Positions 6,500-13,613 of a stretch of 35,448 bases of DNA are shown piece by piece. A program made the translations under genes and the position numbers. Source of the stretch: Chryseobacterium gleum (GTDB lineage: Bacteria > Bacteroidota > Bacteroidia > Flavobacteriales_D > Sanyastnellaceae). The notes beneath the pieces were generated by a model. The model ran no database searches, had not been told where the DNA came from, and saw only the letters and a list, made by a program, of their open reading frames with translations. Position 1 is the stretch's first letter, and every line of letters begins with the position of its first letter. The stretch spans positions 1 to 35,448 of the forward strand of contig CALQJP020000001.1 in the NCBI GenBank assembly GCA_943330925.2, given 5' to 3'.

Positions 6500-8788
6500 A
6501 TGAGATTCCGTTTCTTGGCAGTGACAGCGCTTTTTGTATTTGCGTTAAATCAAGACGATGTTCATGCGCAATCGCCTGCGCAATTTGAAAAGTTTGGTGA
6601 TAAAGCCGTTGCGGACCGCAATGCATGGGACGAAGCATTCGGGTATTATAAACAGGCATATGCGCTTGATAGTAGTTCACTCACGCTTCGAAGAAAATTG
6701 GCCGATGCAGCGCGTGAAGTCAAATACTATCCGCTGGCGTATAGGCTCTACACTCAGAATTACCAGATTGATGAAGGCGTGTCGGACCCCAATGCACTCT
6801 TCTACATGGCTTCGCTTGAAAAGACGATGGGCCGTTATGAGGATGCGCAGCGCAATTATAAAAAGTTTATCAAGAAATATAAAGCAACGGCAGAGCGACA
6901 ATTGGTGGAGACCGCTTCACACGAGGTGAAGGCATCGCAATGGGCGTTGAATAATCAGGACAAGCAAGAGAAGCCCGATAGCTTATTGAAGGTAATGCTC
7001 GGACCTGATTGTTTCGATGTGAAATGGAAGAAATCGAAATTGCCGGAAAACATTGTTGGCAGCACCAGTGAGCTGGCACCATTACAAGTGCAAACGAGTT
7101 TCTACTTTTCAGACTACGTAGATAATAAATGGCGCATTCGCACGGCAGAAGTGTTGTATGATAGTGTGCGCACGGAGGCGAATGCTCCTACATTCCAAAA
7201 CATACGCGAGGTGCGCGGATTGCCTGTTGCAGAAGGCTCACAAGCCAATTTTTCGCAGGTGGGCGACCGCGTGTATTTCAGTCAGGTGAATGGTTATTTC
7301 ACCCAGTTGATGACAGGAAGCTGGGACCAAGATTATATTGTAACAGCGTATGTGATGGATGCACTGAACGATGAGGGAACGATCAATACCATGCCTCATG
7401 TTGCTATGATAGATGGTGTGGAGCATTTGTTCTTTGTTTCAAATCGTGTGGGTGGTGAAGGCGGGTTGGATATTTGGTATTCGATTAATGAAAACGGGTG
7501 GCAGAAACCAAAGAATGCAGGTAAACGCTTGAACAGTGAGGGCGATGAATTGACTCCATTCTATCGCGACGGGCGGTTGTTTTTTGCAAGCGATTGGCAT
7601 AACGGATACGGAGGTTTCGATTTGTTCTATGCCAACAGGAAGGGCGAATCGTTTGACAAGCCCGTGAACATGGGGAAAACGTACAACTCCACATTCAATG
7701 AGCTTTCGCCGTCGGTTGCCGTGTCGAAGCCGGATGGCCGATGCAATGTCTATTTTGCTTCCAACAAGCCCGATAGCCTGGAGTATGAGTCGGCGTGTTG
7801 CAATGATTTGTATGTGGTGAGTGCAGTGATGGAACTTGGCGAGAATAAAATCGACAGCACCTCATCGGTTCTGAATAGATTGATGAGTGAATTGCCTGTT
7901 GTACTGTATTTCCACAACGATGAGCCCAATCCGAAATCGCTCGATACAGCAACTGCGCTTTCTTATCTTGATGCTTATAACTCTTACATCGCTCTGAAGG
8001 ATGAATACATCCGTGAAAACGGGAAAGGACTCGAGGGTGAAATGAAGGAAGACAAGGAGCAGATAACAAATGATTTCTTTGAACTGAAGGTAGACAAAGG
8101 GGCGAATGACTTACGTCGTTTTTCGCATGCTTTGTTGGATGAACTAAATGCCGGCAGAAGTTTCCGTTTGTATGTGAGAGGCTTTGCCAGTCCTCGAGCC
8201 AAGTCCGATTATAATTTGAATTTGACAAAGCGACGCACTGCCAGTTTGGTGAACTTCCTTAAGGCAGATAGCGGCGGAGTATTCCTTCCTTATCTGAATG
8301 ACCAGGCAGTCAATGGCGCTAAGTTGGAAGTGGTGTTGTTGCCTTTTGGTGAGTTGAAGGCCAATCAAACCGTGAGCGATAATCTGGGCGATGAGCGCAA
8401 TTCAATTTACAACAGAGCCGCATGCATGGAGCGAAGAATCGAAATTGAAGAGGTGATTTCAATTGTTCCTACCGAGCGCAAAGCGGTGTTGGAGCTTAGT
8501 GAGCCGGGCGTCGATTTCGGTATCATTCCCCGCACGGGTGGGGTTGAACATGAGTTCTTGTTGTGCAATAGCGGCAACATTCCGATGGTAATTGACAGTG
8601 TTACTGCGGAATGTGGTTGTACTACGCCCACGCTGGATAAGAACATTGTATTGCCCGGAGAGTTTGCCACCCTGGTGGTTGGGTTTAATCCGCTATCACG
8701 TCAGGGCAAAGACATCAAGGAAGTGTATGTGCACATAGCAGGGGAGAAGCCGCGAGTTATCGTACTCGAGGCAGAGAGAAGGAAGTAG
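6500..8788 (+). CDS. TPR-PD40-OmpA-like-DUF1573 envelope protein
   Basis: A 762-residue exported protein with four parts. After a signal peptide (MRFRFLAVTALFVFALNQDDVHAQ) come TPR-like helices (about 28-150), a PD40/WD40-like propeller region (about 300-425, with FFVSNRVGGEGGLDIWY and LFFASDWHNGYGGFDLFY), an OmpA-like domain (about 535-650, YNLNLTKRRTASLVNFL matching the peptidoglycan-binding helix), and a C-terminal DUF1573 domain (about 660-757, NSGNIPMVIDSVTAECGCTTP). TPR-PD40-OmpA proteins are common in Bacteroidota and include the T9SS-associated PorE type. The DUF1573 tail is an addition. I chose the ATG at 6500; a TTG three codons earlier is in frame. The 23-bp repeat array begins one base after the stop codon. 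Confidence 0.88.
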   Translation: MRFRFLAVTALFVFALNQDDVHAQSPAQFEKFGDKAVADRNAWDEAFGYYKQAYALDSSSLTLRRKLADAAREVKYYPLAYRLYTQNYQIDEGVSDPNALFYMASLEKTMGRYEDAQRNYKKFIKKYKATAERQLVETASHEVKASQWALNNQDKQEKPDSLLKVMLGPDCFDVKWKKSKLPENIVGSTSELAPLQVQTSFYFSDYVDNKWRIRTAEVLYDSVRTEANAPTFQNIREVRGLPVAEGSQANFSQVGDRVYFSQVNGYFTQLMTGSWDQDYIVTAYVMDALNDEGTINTMPHVAMIDGVEHLFFVSNRVGGEGGLDIWYSINENGWQKPKNAGKRLNSEGDELTPFYRDGRLFFASDWHNGYGGFDLFYANRKGESFDKPVNMGKTYNSTFNELSPSVAVSKPDGRCNVYFASNKPDSLEYESACCNDLYVVSAVMELGENKIDSTSSVLNRLMSELPVVLYFHNDEPNPKSLDTATALSYLDAYNSYIALKDEYIRENGKGLEGEMKEDKEQITNDFFELKVDKGANDLRRFSHALLDELNAGRSFRLYVRGFASPRAKSDYNLNLTKRRTASLVNFLKADSGGVFLPYLNDQAVNGAKLEVVLLPFGELKANQTVSDNLGDERNSIYNRAACMERRIEIEEVISIVPTERKAVLELSEPGVDFGIIPRTGGVEHEFLLCNSGNIPMVIDSVTAECGCTTPTLDKNIVLPGEFATLVVGFNPLSRQGKDIKEVYVHIAGEKPRVIVLEAERRK

Positions 8789-9000
8789 GGACGCACTGCC
8801 GTGCGTCCACCATTCGCACTGCCGTGCGTCCACCATTCGCACTGCCGTGCGTCCACCATTCGCACTGCCGTGCGTCCACCATTCGCACTGCCGTGCGTCC
8901 ACCATTCGCACTGCTGTGCGTCCACCATTCGCACTGCTGTGCAGTCCAACATTCGCACTGCCGTGCGTCCACCATTAGCTCTGCAATGTCCAATATGAAC
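8789..9000. repeat. 23-bp tandem palindromic array (about eight units)
   Basis: Starting at 8789 with the 20-bp palindrome ggacgcactgccgtgcgtcc, a 23-bp unit begins at 8793 and repeats at 8816, 8839, 8862, 8885, 8908, 8931 and 8955. A ninth, decayed copy lies at 8978-9000. Units 1-5 are identical. Units 6-7 carry a c-to-t change in the loop, and unit 7 also has a 1-bp insertion. Each unit keeps cgcac/gtgcg arms. The core matches the repeats upstream of the RAYT gene at 3295-3450. Open frames through the array are only periodic translations. The rest of the gap up to 9082 shows nothing recognisable. Confidence 0.92.
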
Positions 9001-9082
9001 GCGCAACGAACTAGGTTGGTAAAATCCAAAGTGAATTGAAGGTGCGATTTTCTTTTATCGTCGAGATGAACATTTCGCGATA

Positions 9083-9679
9083 CTATTCCCCACCTTCCCG
9101 CTTATTAATCTCGTCGCGCAGCTGGGAGGCCTTTTCGTATTCTTCGTTTGTCAGTGCAGCGTCGAGCTGGCGTTTCAGATCGTCGATACTCGTATTTACG
9201 TCGGGAGTAGCCTCTACTTGATCGATGTCCATCTCGGGGTCATCGAGTTGCATACCCGTATCTTCTTCACCACTCACGCCGGCCGTTTCGATGATAAACT
9301 CGTAACAGTAAATAGGGCAGTTGAAGCGAACGGCAATGGCCACAGCATCGCTGGTGCGGGCATCGATTTCGGCGGTTTTCCCATTCATACTGGCAATTAA
9401 CTTGGCGAAGAAAATACCTTCCACGAGGTTGTATATGAGTACTTCCTCAACTTCGATGTTGAAGGAATGCGACAGGCTTCTGAAAAGATCGTGGGTGAGC
9501 GGGCGGCTCGGTGTCATTTTCTCGAGCTCAATGGCAATGGCCTGAGCTTCCACACCGCCAATGACAATGGGAAGACGGCGTATACCCTCTGTTTCCGCGA
9601 GCACCATGGTGTAAGCACCACTGGTACTTCCACTGGGCTGGATATTGGCTATTTGAAGTTCGATTTTGTTCTTGTTCAT
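9083..9679 (-). CDS. Bifunctional nuclease family protein with UVR motif
   Basis: A 198-residue protein. Residues 1-135 match the bifunctional nuclease (BFN, DUF151) fold: LPIVIGGVEAQAIAIELEKM, SRPLTHDLFRSLSHSF, FFAKLIASMNGKTAEIDARTSDAVAIAVRFNCPIY. A linker is followed by a C-terminal UvrB/UvrC-type helix pair (about residues 165-195, DLKRQLDAALTNEEYEKASQLRDEIN). The combination is typical of Bacteroidota homologues. The plant founder protein has RNase and DNase activity; activity here is inferred only. It lies downstream of etfA but has its own promoter (9724-9754). Confidence 0.92.
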   Translation of the reverse strand: MNKNKIELQIANIQPSGSTSGAYTMVLAETEGIRRLPIVIGGVEAQAIAIELEKMTPSRPLTHDLFRSLSHSFNIEVEEVLIYNLVEGIFFAKLIASMNGKTAEIDARTSDAVAIAVRFNCPIYCYEFIIETAGVSGEEDTGMQLDDPEMDIDQVEATPDVNTSIDDLKRQLDAALTNEEYEKASQLRDEINKREGGE

Positions 9680-9723
9680 AGAACAGAAATTCTGCAGGTG
9701 GTCTTGGTTACGCTTTCTATCAG

Positions 9724-9754
9724 CGAATATAGTTGCAAGCCCTTGGGTTTACAA
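9724..9754 (-). promoter_or_regulatory. Promoter of the bifunctional nuclease gene
   Basis: On the minus strand: TTG (9752-9754), a 20-base spacer and TATATTCG (9724-9731). Spacing and sequence fit the Bacteroidota -33/-7 pattern. It lies in the 88-bp gap between etfA and the nuclease gene. Confidence 0.6.
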
Positions 9755-9767
9755 CTGATGTTTTGCA

Positions 9768-10721
9768 TTAGTGAGAAGCTTTGAATGCCTTGGCAGCTTC
9801 AATGATCTTGGGAAGTATTTCAAATGCATCACCCACAATTCCATAATCGGCGGCCTTGAAGAAAGGAGCTTCCGGATCTTTGTTGATGACTACAATTGTT
9901 TTGCTGCCGTTCACACCGGCCAAATGTTGTATCGCTCCGCTGATACCTACAGCGATGTACAAGTTCGGACGAATGGTAACGCCTGTCTGTCCCACGTGTT
10001 CGTGGTGAGGGCGCCATCCGATGTCGGATACAGGACGTGAGCACGCAGTGGTAGCCCCGAGTACTTTAGCCAGTTCTTCAATTGGTCCCCAATGCTCAGG
10101 GCCTTTCATGCCGCGGCCGGCACTTACTACGAGTTCTGCTTCCGGCAATGGGATTTCACCGTCTTTGTTCTCGCTTTTCACTTCTTTCACGGTGATGCGT
10201 GATGCTCCTGCGTCGAACGCAAAGGCTTCAACTGCAGCGGTTGCACCTGTGTTTTTAACACCCAATGAATTGGGCAGCACTGTAATGACTTTATTGGAAG
10301 TATTGATAGCTACTTCGGCAATGGCTTTTCCACTGAATACGTTTTTGCGAACCACGAAGTCGGAGTTTGGCAATGCTGTTGCACCGGGTACAAGACCGGC
10401 GTCGAGGCGAGCTGCAACGCGTGGCGCAATCATCTTTCCGCCTATGTCGTGTGAGAAGATGATTACATGGGCACCCGTCTGAGCTGCAGCTGAAAGCACG
10501 AGCTTGCTCATGATTTGCGAGTCGCTCGAAGGAGCATTAGCAACCAATACTTTTGAAGCACCGGCATTTCCCAATCCACCGTCGCCGTTGATGGTTCCGC
10601 AGGTAATGGCAATGGCATCGGTGCCGAGCATAGCCGCTACTTCTGCGCCATAACCAACTGCTTCCAGGGCGCTTTTCGGGAATTTTCCGTTGTGGTTTTC
10701 TGCGTATATAAGAACTGACAT
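9768..10721 (-). CDS. etfA: Electron transfer flavoprotein alpha subunit
   Basis: A 317-residue EtfA/FixB protein. The C-terminal FAD-binding domain shows SAGRGMKGPEHW, SRPVSDIGWRPHHEHVGQTG and the family signature PNLYIAVGISGAIQHLAGVN followed by VVINKDPEAPFFKAADYGIVGD. With EtfB it forms the soluble heterodimer that takes electrons from acyl-CoA and other dehydrogenases and passes them to ETF:quinone oxidoreductase. It starts 24 bases after the etfB stop, so the two form an operon. The length is normal for the family. Confidence 0.97.
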   Translation of the reverse strand: MSVLIYAENHNGKFPKSALEAVGYGAEVAAMLGTDAIAITCGTINGDGGLGNAGASKVLVANAPSSDSQIMSKLVLSAAAQTGAHVIIFSHDIGGKMIAPRVAARLDAGLVPGATALPNSDFVVRKNVFSGKAIAEVAINTSNKVITVLPNSLGVKNTGATAAVEAFAFDAGASRITVKEVKSENKDGEIPLPEAELVVSAGRGMKGPEHWGPIEELAKVLGATTACSRPVSDIGWRPHHEHVGQTGVTIRPNLYIAVGISGAIQHLAGVNGSKTIVVINKDPEAPFFKAADYGIVGDAFEILPKIIEAAKAFKASH

Positions 10722-10745
10722 AATCTTGAATTCTGTGCGTTGAAC

Positions 10746-11486
10746 TTAGATGGCTTTGGCTTCTTCGTGAAGCAACTGAATAAGGCTTCCTGCATTTTCG
10801 GCATCGATGTATTTGCAACCGCTCTTAGCCGGAGGCAGCGCGTAGCTCTTCACCGATGTCGCAACTTCTGCCGCTGCCGCGGGAACAACTTCCAGCGGCT
10901 TTGTGCGGGCAGCCATGATACCGCGCATGTTCGGAATGCGTTGTTCGGCCATGCCTTTTGCAGCACTTACCACAAACGGAGTATTTACTTCGATTACTTC
11001 TTCGCCACCTGCAACTTCGCGCTCAATGGTGGCCACATTGCCATTCATGTTGAGCTTCATAGCCAGGCTTACAAAAGGCAAATCGAGCAGTTCGGCAACC
11101 ATGCCGGGTACTACAGATCCATTGTAGTTGATGGTTTCCTTGCCACAGAAGATGATGTCGAACCCTTTGCCGTTGGCATAGGCCGCTATCTGCTTGGCTA
11201 CATACAATGAATCGCTTTCAGCTGCATCAATGCGCACGGCTTCGTCGGCACCAATGGCCAACGCCTTGCGAATGATGGGCTCATAGTCGGCGCCGCCTAC
11301 CGAGAGAATCGTGACGCTTCCGCCACCGGTCTCTTTCAACTCAAGGGCACGCACCAGGGCATACCATTCGTCGTAGGGGTTAACAATGAATTGGACACCG
11401 TTCTCATCGAACTTGCTTCCACCGTCGGTAAAAGCAATTTTGGAAGTAGTGTCGGGGGCTTTGCTTATGCAGACAAGAATCTTCAT
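10746..11486 (-). CDS. etfB: Electron transfer flavoprotein beta subunit
   Basis: A 246-residue EtfB/FixA protein. It starts MKILVCISKAPDTTSKIAFT, has NPYDEWYALVRALELKE, the AMP-site region FDIIFCGKETINYNGSVVPGMVAELLDLPF, and ends near KPLEVVP with the C-terminal arm that wraps EtfA. It holds AMP and supports the FAD-bearing alpha subunit. First gene of etfB-etfA and divergent from pyrF across a 55-bp gap that contains candidate promoters for both. Confidence 0.97.
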   Translation of the reverse strand: MKILVCISKAPDTTSKIAFTDGGSKFDENGVQFIVNPYDEWYALVRALELKETGGGSVTILSVGGADYEPIIRKALAIGADEAVRIDAAESDSLYVAKQIAAYANGKGFDIIFCGKETINYNGSVVPGMVAELLDLPFVSLAMKLNMNGNVATIEREVAGGEEVIEVNTPFVVSAAKGMAEQRIPNMRGIMAARTKPLEVVPAAAAEVATSVKSYALPPAKSGCKYIDAENAGSLIQLLHEEAKAI

Positions 11487-11509
11487 GACTTGTGTAAAAA
11501 TTCGGGACG

Positions 11510-11517
11510 CGAAAATA
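11510..11517 (-). promoter_or_regulatory. -7 promoter element of etfBA (TATTTTCG)
   Basis: TATTTTCG on the minus strand, 23 bases before the etfB ATG. A matching -33 TTG is not obvious. It lies in the short gap shared with the divergent pyrF promoter, so the two promoters face away from each other within 30 bp. Confidence 0.5.
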
Positions 11518-11529
11518 GGGCGTAGCCGT

Positions 11530-11537
11530 CATATTTG
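11530..11537 (+). promoter_or_regulatory. -7-like element of pyrF (CATATTTG)
   Basis: CATATTTG, one base off TAnnTTTG, ending exactly four bases before the pyrF ATG, the same distance as at 13602 and 18182. It predicts a leaderless or nearly leaderless transcript. Confidence 0.4.
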
Positions 11538-11541
11538 CGTC

Positions 11542-12330
11542 ATGGATAGAAAGACTCTTGTAAACCATATTCGCCAGCGCAAGTCTTGTTTGTGCGTTGG
11601 CCTGGATACCGACCCATCGAAAATCCCTGCGGGCATGGATGTTTTAAGCTTCAACAAGGCCATAATCGATGCCACACGCGACTATTGCGTGGCCTACAAG
11701 CCCAACCTGGCTTTTTACGAAGTGCTCGGGGCAAAAGGGTGGGATATTCTAGCCGAAACGGTTGAATACATCGGAAAGGAGCATTTTACGATTGCCGACG
11801 CCAAGCGCGGCGACATTGGCAATACATCGGGCTATTATGCTAAGACGTTTTTCGATACCTATGGCTTTGATAGCGTGACGGTGGCACCCTACATGGGCCG
11901 CGACTCCGTCGAGCCTTTCCTTGCTCACAGAGATAAATGGGCCATTGTGCTTGCCCTGACGTCCAATGCGGGAGCGTTCGATTTCGAGACGCTTTCAGCG
12001 GAAGGCAAGCCGGTGTACACGCACGTTTTGGAGAAATGTTCGCAGTGGGGTACACCGGAAAACACCATGTATGTAGTAGGAGCAACACGTGCCGAGTTGC
12101 TTGCTGAAATACGCAAGGTGGTGCCCAGTCATTTTCTTTTGGTGCCCGGCGTTGGCGCACAGGGCGGAAGTTTGGAAGAGGTGATGCAGCACGGTATGAA
12201 CGAAGATATTGGCTTACTCATCAATGCATCGCGCAGCATCCTGTATGCCTCATCAGGGCCTGATTTTGCCGAGGCAGCAGCAGCGGAGGCTAGCTCCATG
12301 CAGCAGGGCATGGCGCACTTTATCGTTTAG
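11542..12330 (+). CDS. pyrF: Orotidine 5'-phosphate decarboxylase (type 2)
   Basis: A 262-residue protein of the longer, type 2 OMP decarboxylase group. It carries LCVGLDTDPSKIP near the start, the catalytic DAKRGDIGNT (Asp86, Lys88, Asp91) and the phosphate-binding end VPGVGAQGG and INASRSILYAS. It makes UMP from OMP in pyrimidine synthesis. I start it at the ATG at 11542; the longer frame back to 11386 would run through the start of the divergent etfB gene and has no family similarity. It is followed by the palindrome block at 12341. Confidence 0.95.
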   Translation: MDRKTLVNHIRQRKSCLCVGLDTDPSKIPAGMDVLSFNKAIIDATRDYCVAYKPNLAFYEVLGAKGWDILAETVEYIGKEHFTIADAKRGDIGNTSGYYAKTFFDTYGFDSVTVAPYMGRDSVEPFLAHRDKWAIVLALTSNAGAFDFETLSAEGKPVYTHVLEKCSQWGTPENTMYVVGATRAELLAEIRKVVPSHFLLVPGVGAQGGSLEEVMQHGMNEDIGLLINASRSILYASSGPDFAEAAAAEASSMQQGMAHFIV

Positions 12331-12340
12331 GATTTTTTCT

Positions 12341-12510
12341 CCCACGATTAAAATCGTGGGCTGTCGATTAAAATCGTGGGCTGTCGATTGAAAACGTGGG
12401 CTATCTAGTCGCGCATCCAATTCATATCGTCGATTAGCGGCCTGCAACAGCCCACCGCTTCAGCGGTGGGATTCAATAGAGGTGTGCTGATCAACGATTG
12501 AAATCGTGGG
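12341..12510. repeat. Second palindrome family (cccacgatt/aatcgtggg)
   Basis: Three 20-bp units in a row: 12341-12360 (cccacgattaaaatcgtggg, 9-bp arms), 12361-12380 and 12381-12400 (decaying arms). A different perfect hairpin follows at 12451-12470 (cccaccgcttcagcggtggg), then another cgattgaaatcgtggg at 12495-12510. The last copy lies inside the acyltransferase gene and supplies its final codons and stop. The hairpins lack a following T-run. They differ in sequence from the ggacgcac family at 3273 and 8789. Confidence 0.85.
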
Positions 12511-13558
12511 CCGTTCGTTCGCGCTGAAGTTTCCCCTTCAACCATTTGCTAGCCTTCACCTCAGCCACGTAGTGAATTGCAGCCGCAAGAGCGATACTTG
12601 CAGGAAGAGCGATAAGTAATGAAGCCTGCCAAAGCGACATTTCATATTTCCACATAAAGTATGGAATGATGAGGTTGATGCTGAGGTATTGATGGGTGAG
12701 ATAAAGTGGATAGGATATTTTCCCGAAGAACAGCGTTACAGGATTGGCAATTCGCTCGAGTTTTCCGGAGACGAATAGAAAAAAGACACTGAAAAAAAGA
12801 GCCAGTACAACAAGGTATTCGGCCTGACTCATGTGTTTGCATGCCCTCCACGTATGCGGGAAAAGAGCCATTTGCGCAACGAATGCTATCGCGATTCCGG
12901 CGAAGAAAATTCTATTGTCGAGCGTACGTGTGTATTTGCCATAGAACACTATGCCGGCAAAGAATAAGGGGAAGTGGTAGAGCAAAGGGACTTTCATGAA
13001 AATCTCTTTTACCCAGTGAGTAGTGTCGACTGTAAATGCTGCTGCGGTCAGGGCAATGCAAATTGTGGCTCCGATGGCATGGATACGGCCCAGTTGACGG
13101 AAGAAGAAAAGGCATCCCATAAACACATAGAAAATCATCTCTACGATCATCGTCCAGTAAGGTCCTTCCAAATCAGGGATTCTCAGATAATACTGAAACA
13201 TAGTGAGGTTACCCAGCAATGCAACGGCCGGCCTTTCGATGGGGTATTTCTGTGTGTAGTGGAAATGGATGCTGATGATGGCAAACGAGAACAAGACCCC
13301 CATCCAGTAGGCGGGGTAGAGGCGCGTGAATCGATTGACAATGAATGTTCGCAGGCTATCGGCCTTCTGAAGACTCATGAAGATGACGAAGCCACTTATG
13401 ATGAAAAATAAATCGACGCCGGTTGTGCCGAAGCGAAAAACCTTATCATAGCCATCATGGTGCAGTGTAAAGTGAAAGAACACCACCGCCATTGCGGCAA
13501 TACCGCGAAGGGCATCGAGTGGCCGAAGCCGCGAGGTTGAGGTGTTGGATGCTGTCAT
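12491..13558 (-). CDS. Acyltransferase 3 (OafA/YrhL-like) membrane protein
   Basis: A 355-residue integral membrane protein with about ten hydrophobic segments. It begins with the family signature RLRPLDALRGIAAMAVVFFHF, followed by GTTGVDLFFIISGFVIF. These proteins move acyl groups, often acetyl, onto envelope sugars, which suits the glycosyltransferases that follow on the other strand. I chose the ATG at 13558; the longer frame to 13600 starts with TTG and runs across the promoter. The last residues, AHDFNR, and the stop codon are encoded by a palindromic repeat unit, so the original C-terminus may have been replaced. Ends of this family are variable, so function is probably kept. Confidence 0.9.
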   Translation of the reverse strand: MTASNTSTSRLRPLDALRGIAAMAVVFFHFTLHHDGYDKVFRFGTTGVDLFFIISGFVIFMSLQKADSLRTFIVNRFTRLYPAYWMGVLFSFAIISIHFHYTQKYPIERPAVALLGNLTMFQYYLRIPDLEGPYWTMIVEMIFYVFMGCLFFFRQLGRIHAIGATICIALTAAAFTVDTTHWVKEIFMKVPLLYHFPLFFAGIVFYGKYTRTLDNRIFFAGIAIAFVAQMALFPHTWRACKHMSQAEYLVVLALFFSVFFLFVSGKLERIANPVTLFFGKISYPLYLTHQYLSINLIIPYFMWKYEMSLWQASLLIALPASIALAAAIHYVAEVKASKWLKGKLQRERTAHDFNR

Positions 13559-13573
13559 TGATTCGAAGACTTG

Positions 13574-13581
13574 CAAAACTA
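13574..13581 (-). promoter_or_regulatory. -7 element of the acyltransferase gene (TAGTTTTG)
   Basis: TAGTTTTG on the minus strand, 15 bases before the ATG at 13558. It lies back to back with the plus-strand -7 element at 13602, so the two divergent genes share about 55 bp of control region. Confidence 0.5.
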
Positions 13582-13601
13582 CATCTTTGATTGCGTGCAA
13601 T

Positions 13602-13609
13602 TACCTTTG
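13602..13609 (+). promoter_or_regulatory. -7 element (TACCTTTG) four bases before the start
   Basis: A full match to TAnnTTTG, ending four bases before the ATG at 13614. A transcript starting from it would have little or no leader. No well-spaced -33 TTG is seen. Confidence 0.5.
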
Positions 13610-13613
13610 CCGC

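Noticed and set aside
8696..9039. Several open frames on both strands through the 23-bp array, with repeated peptides
   Set aside because: A 23-bp unit gives a 23-residue period in every frame without stops. The frames are by-products of the repeat and have no start signals.
11386..11541. N-terminal extension of pyrF
   Set aside because: It would run through the start of etfB and both promoters and has no similarity to OMP decarboxylases. The ATG at 11542 gives a normal protein.
12341..12360. Intrinsic terminator of pyrF
   Set aside because: The stem is perfect but is followed by ctgtcg rather than a T-run, and similar units recur without genes ending nearby.
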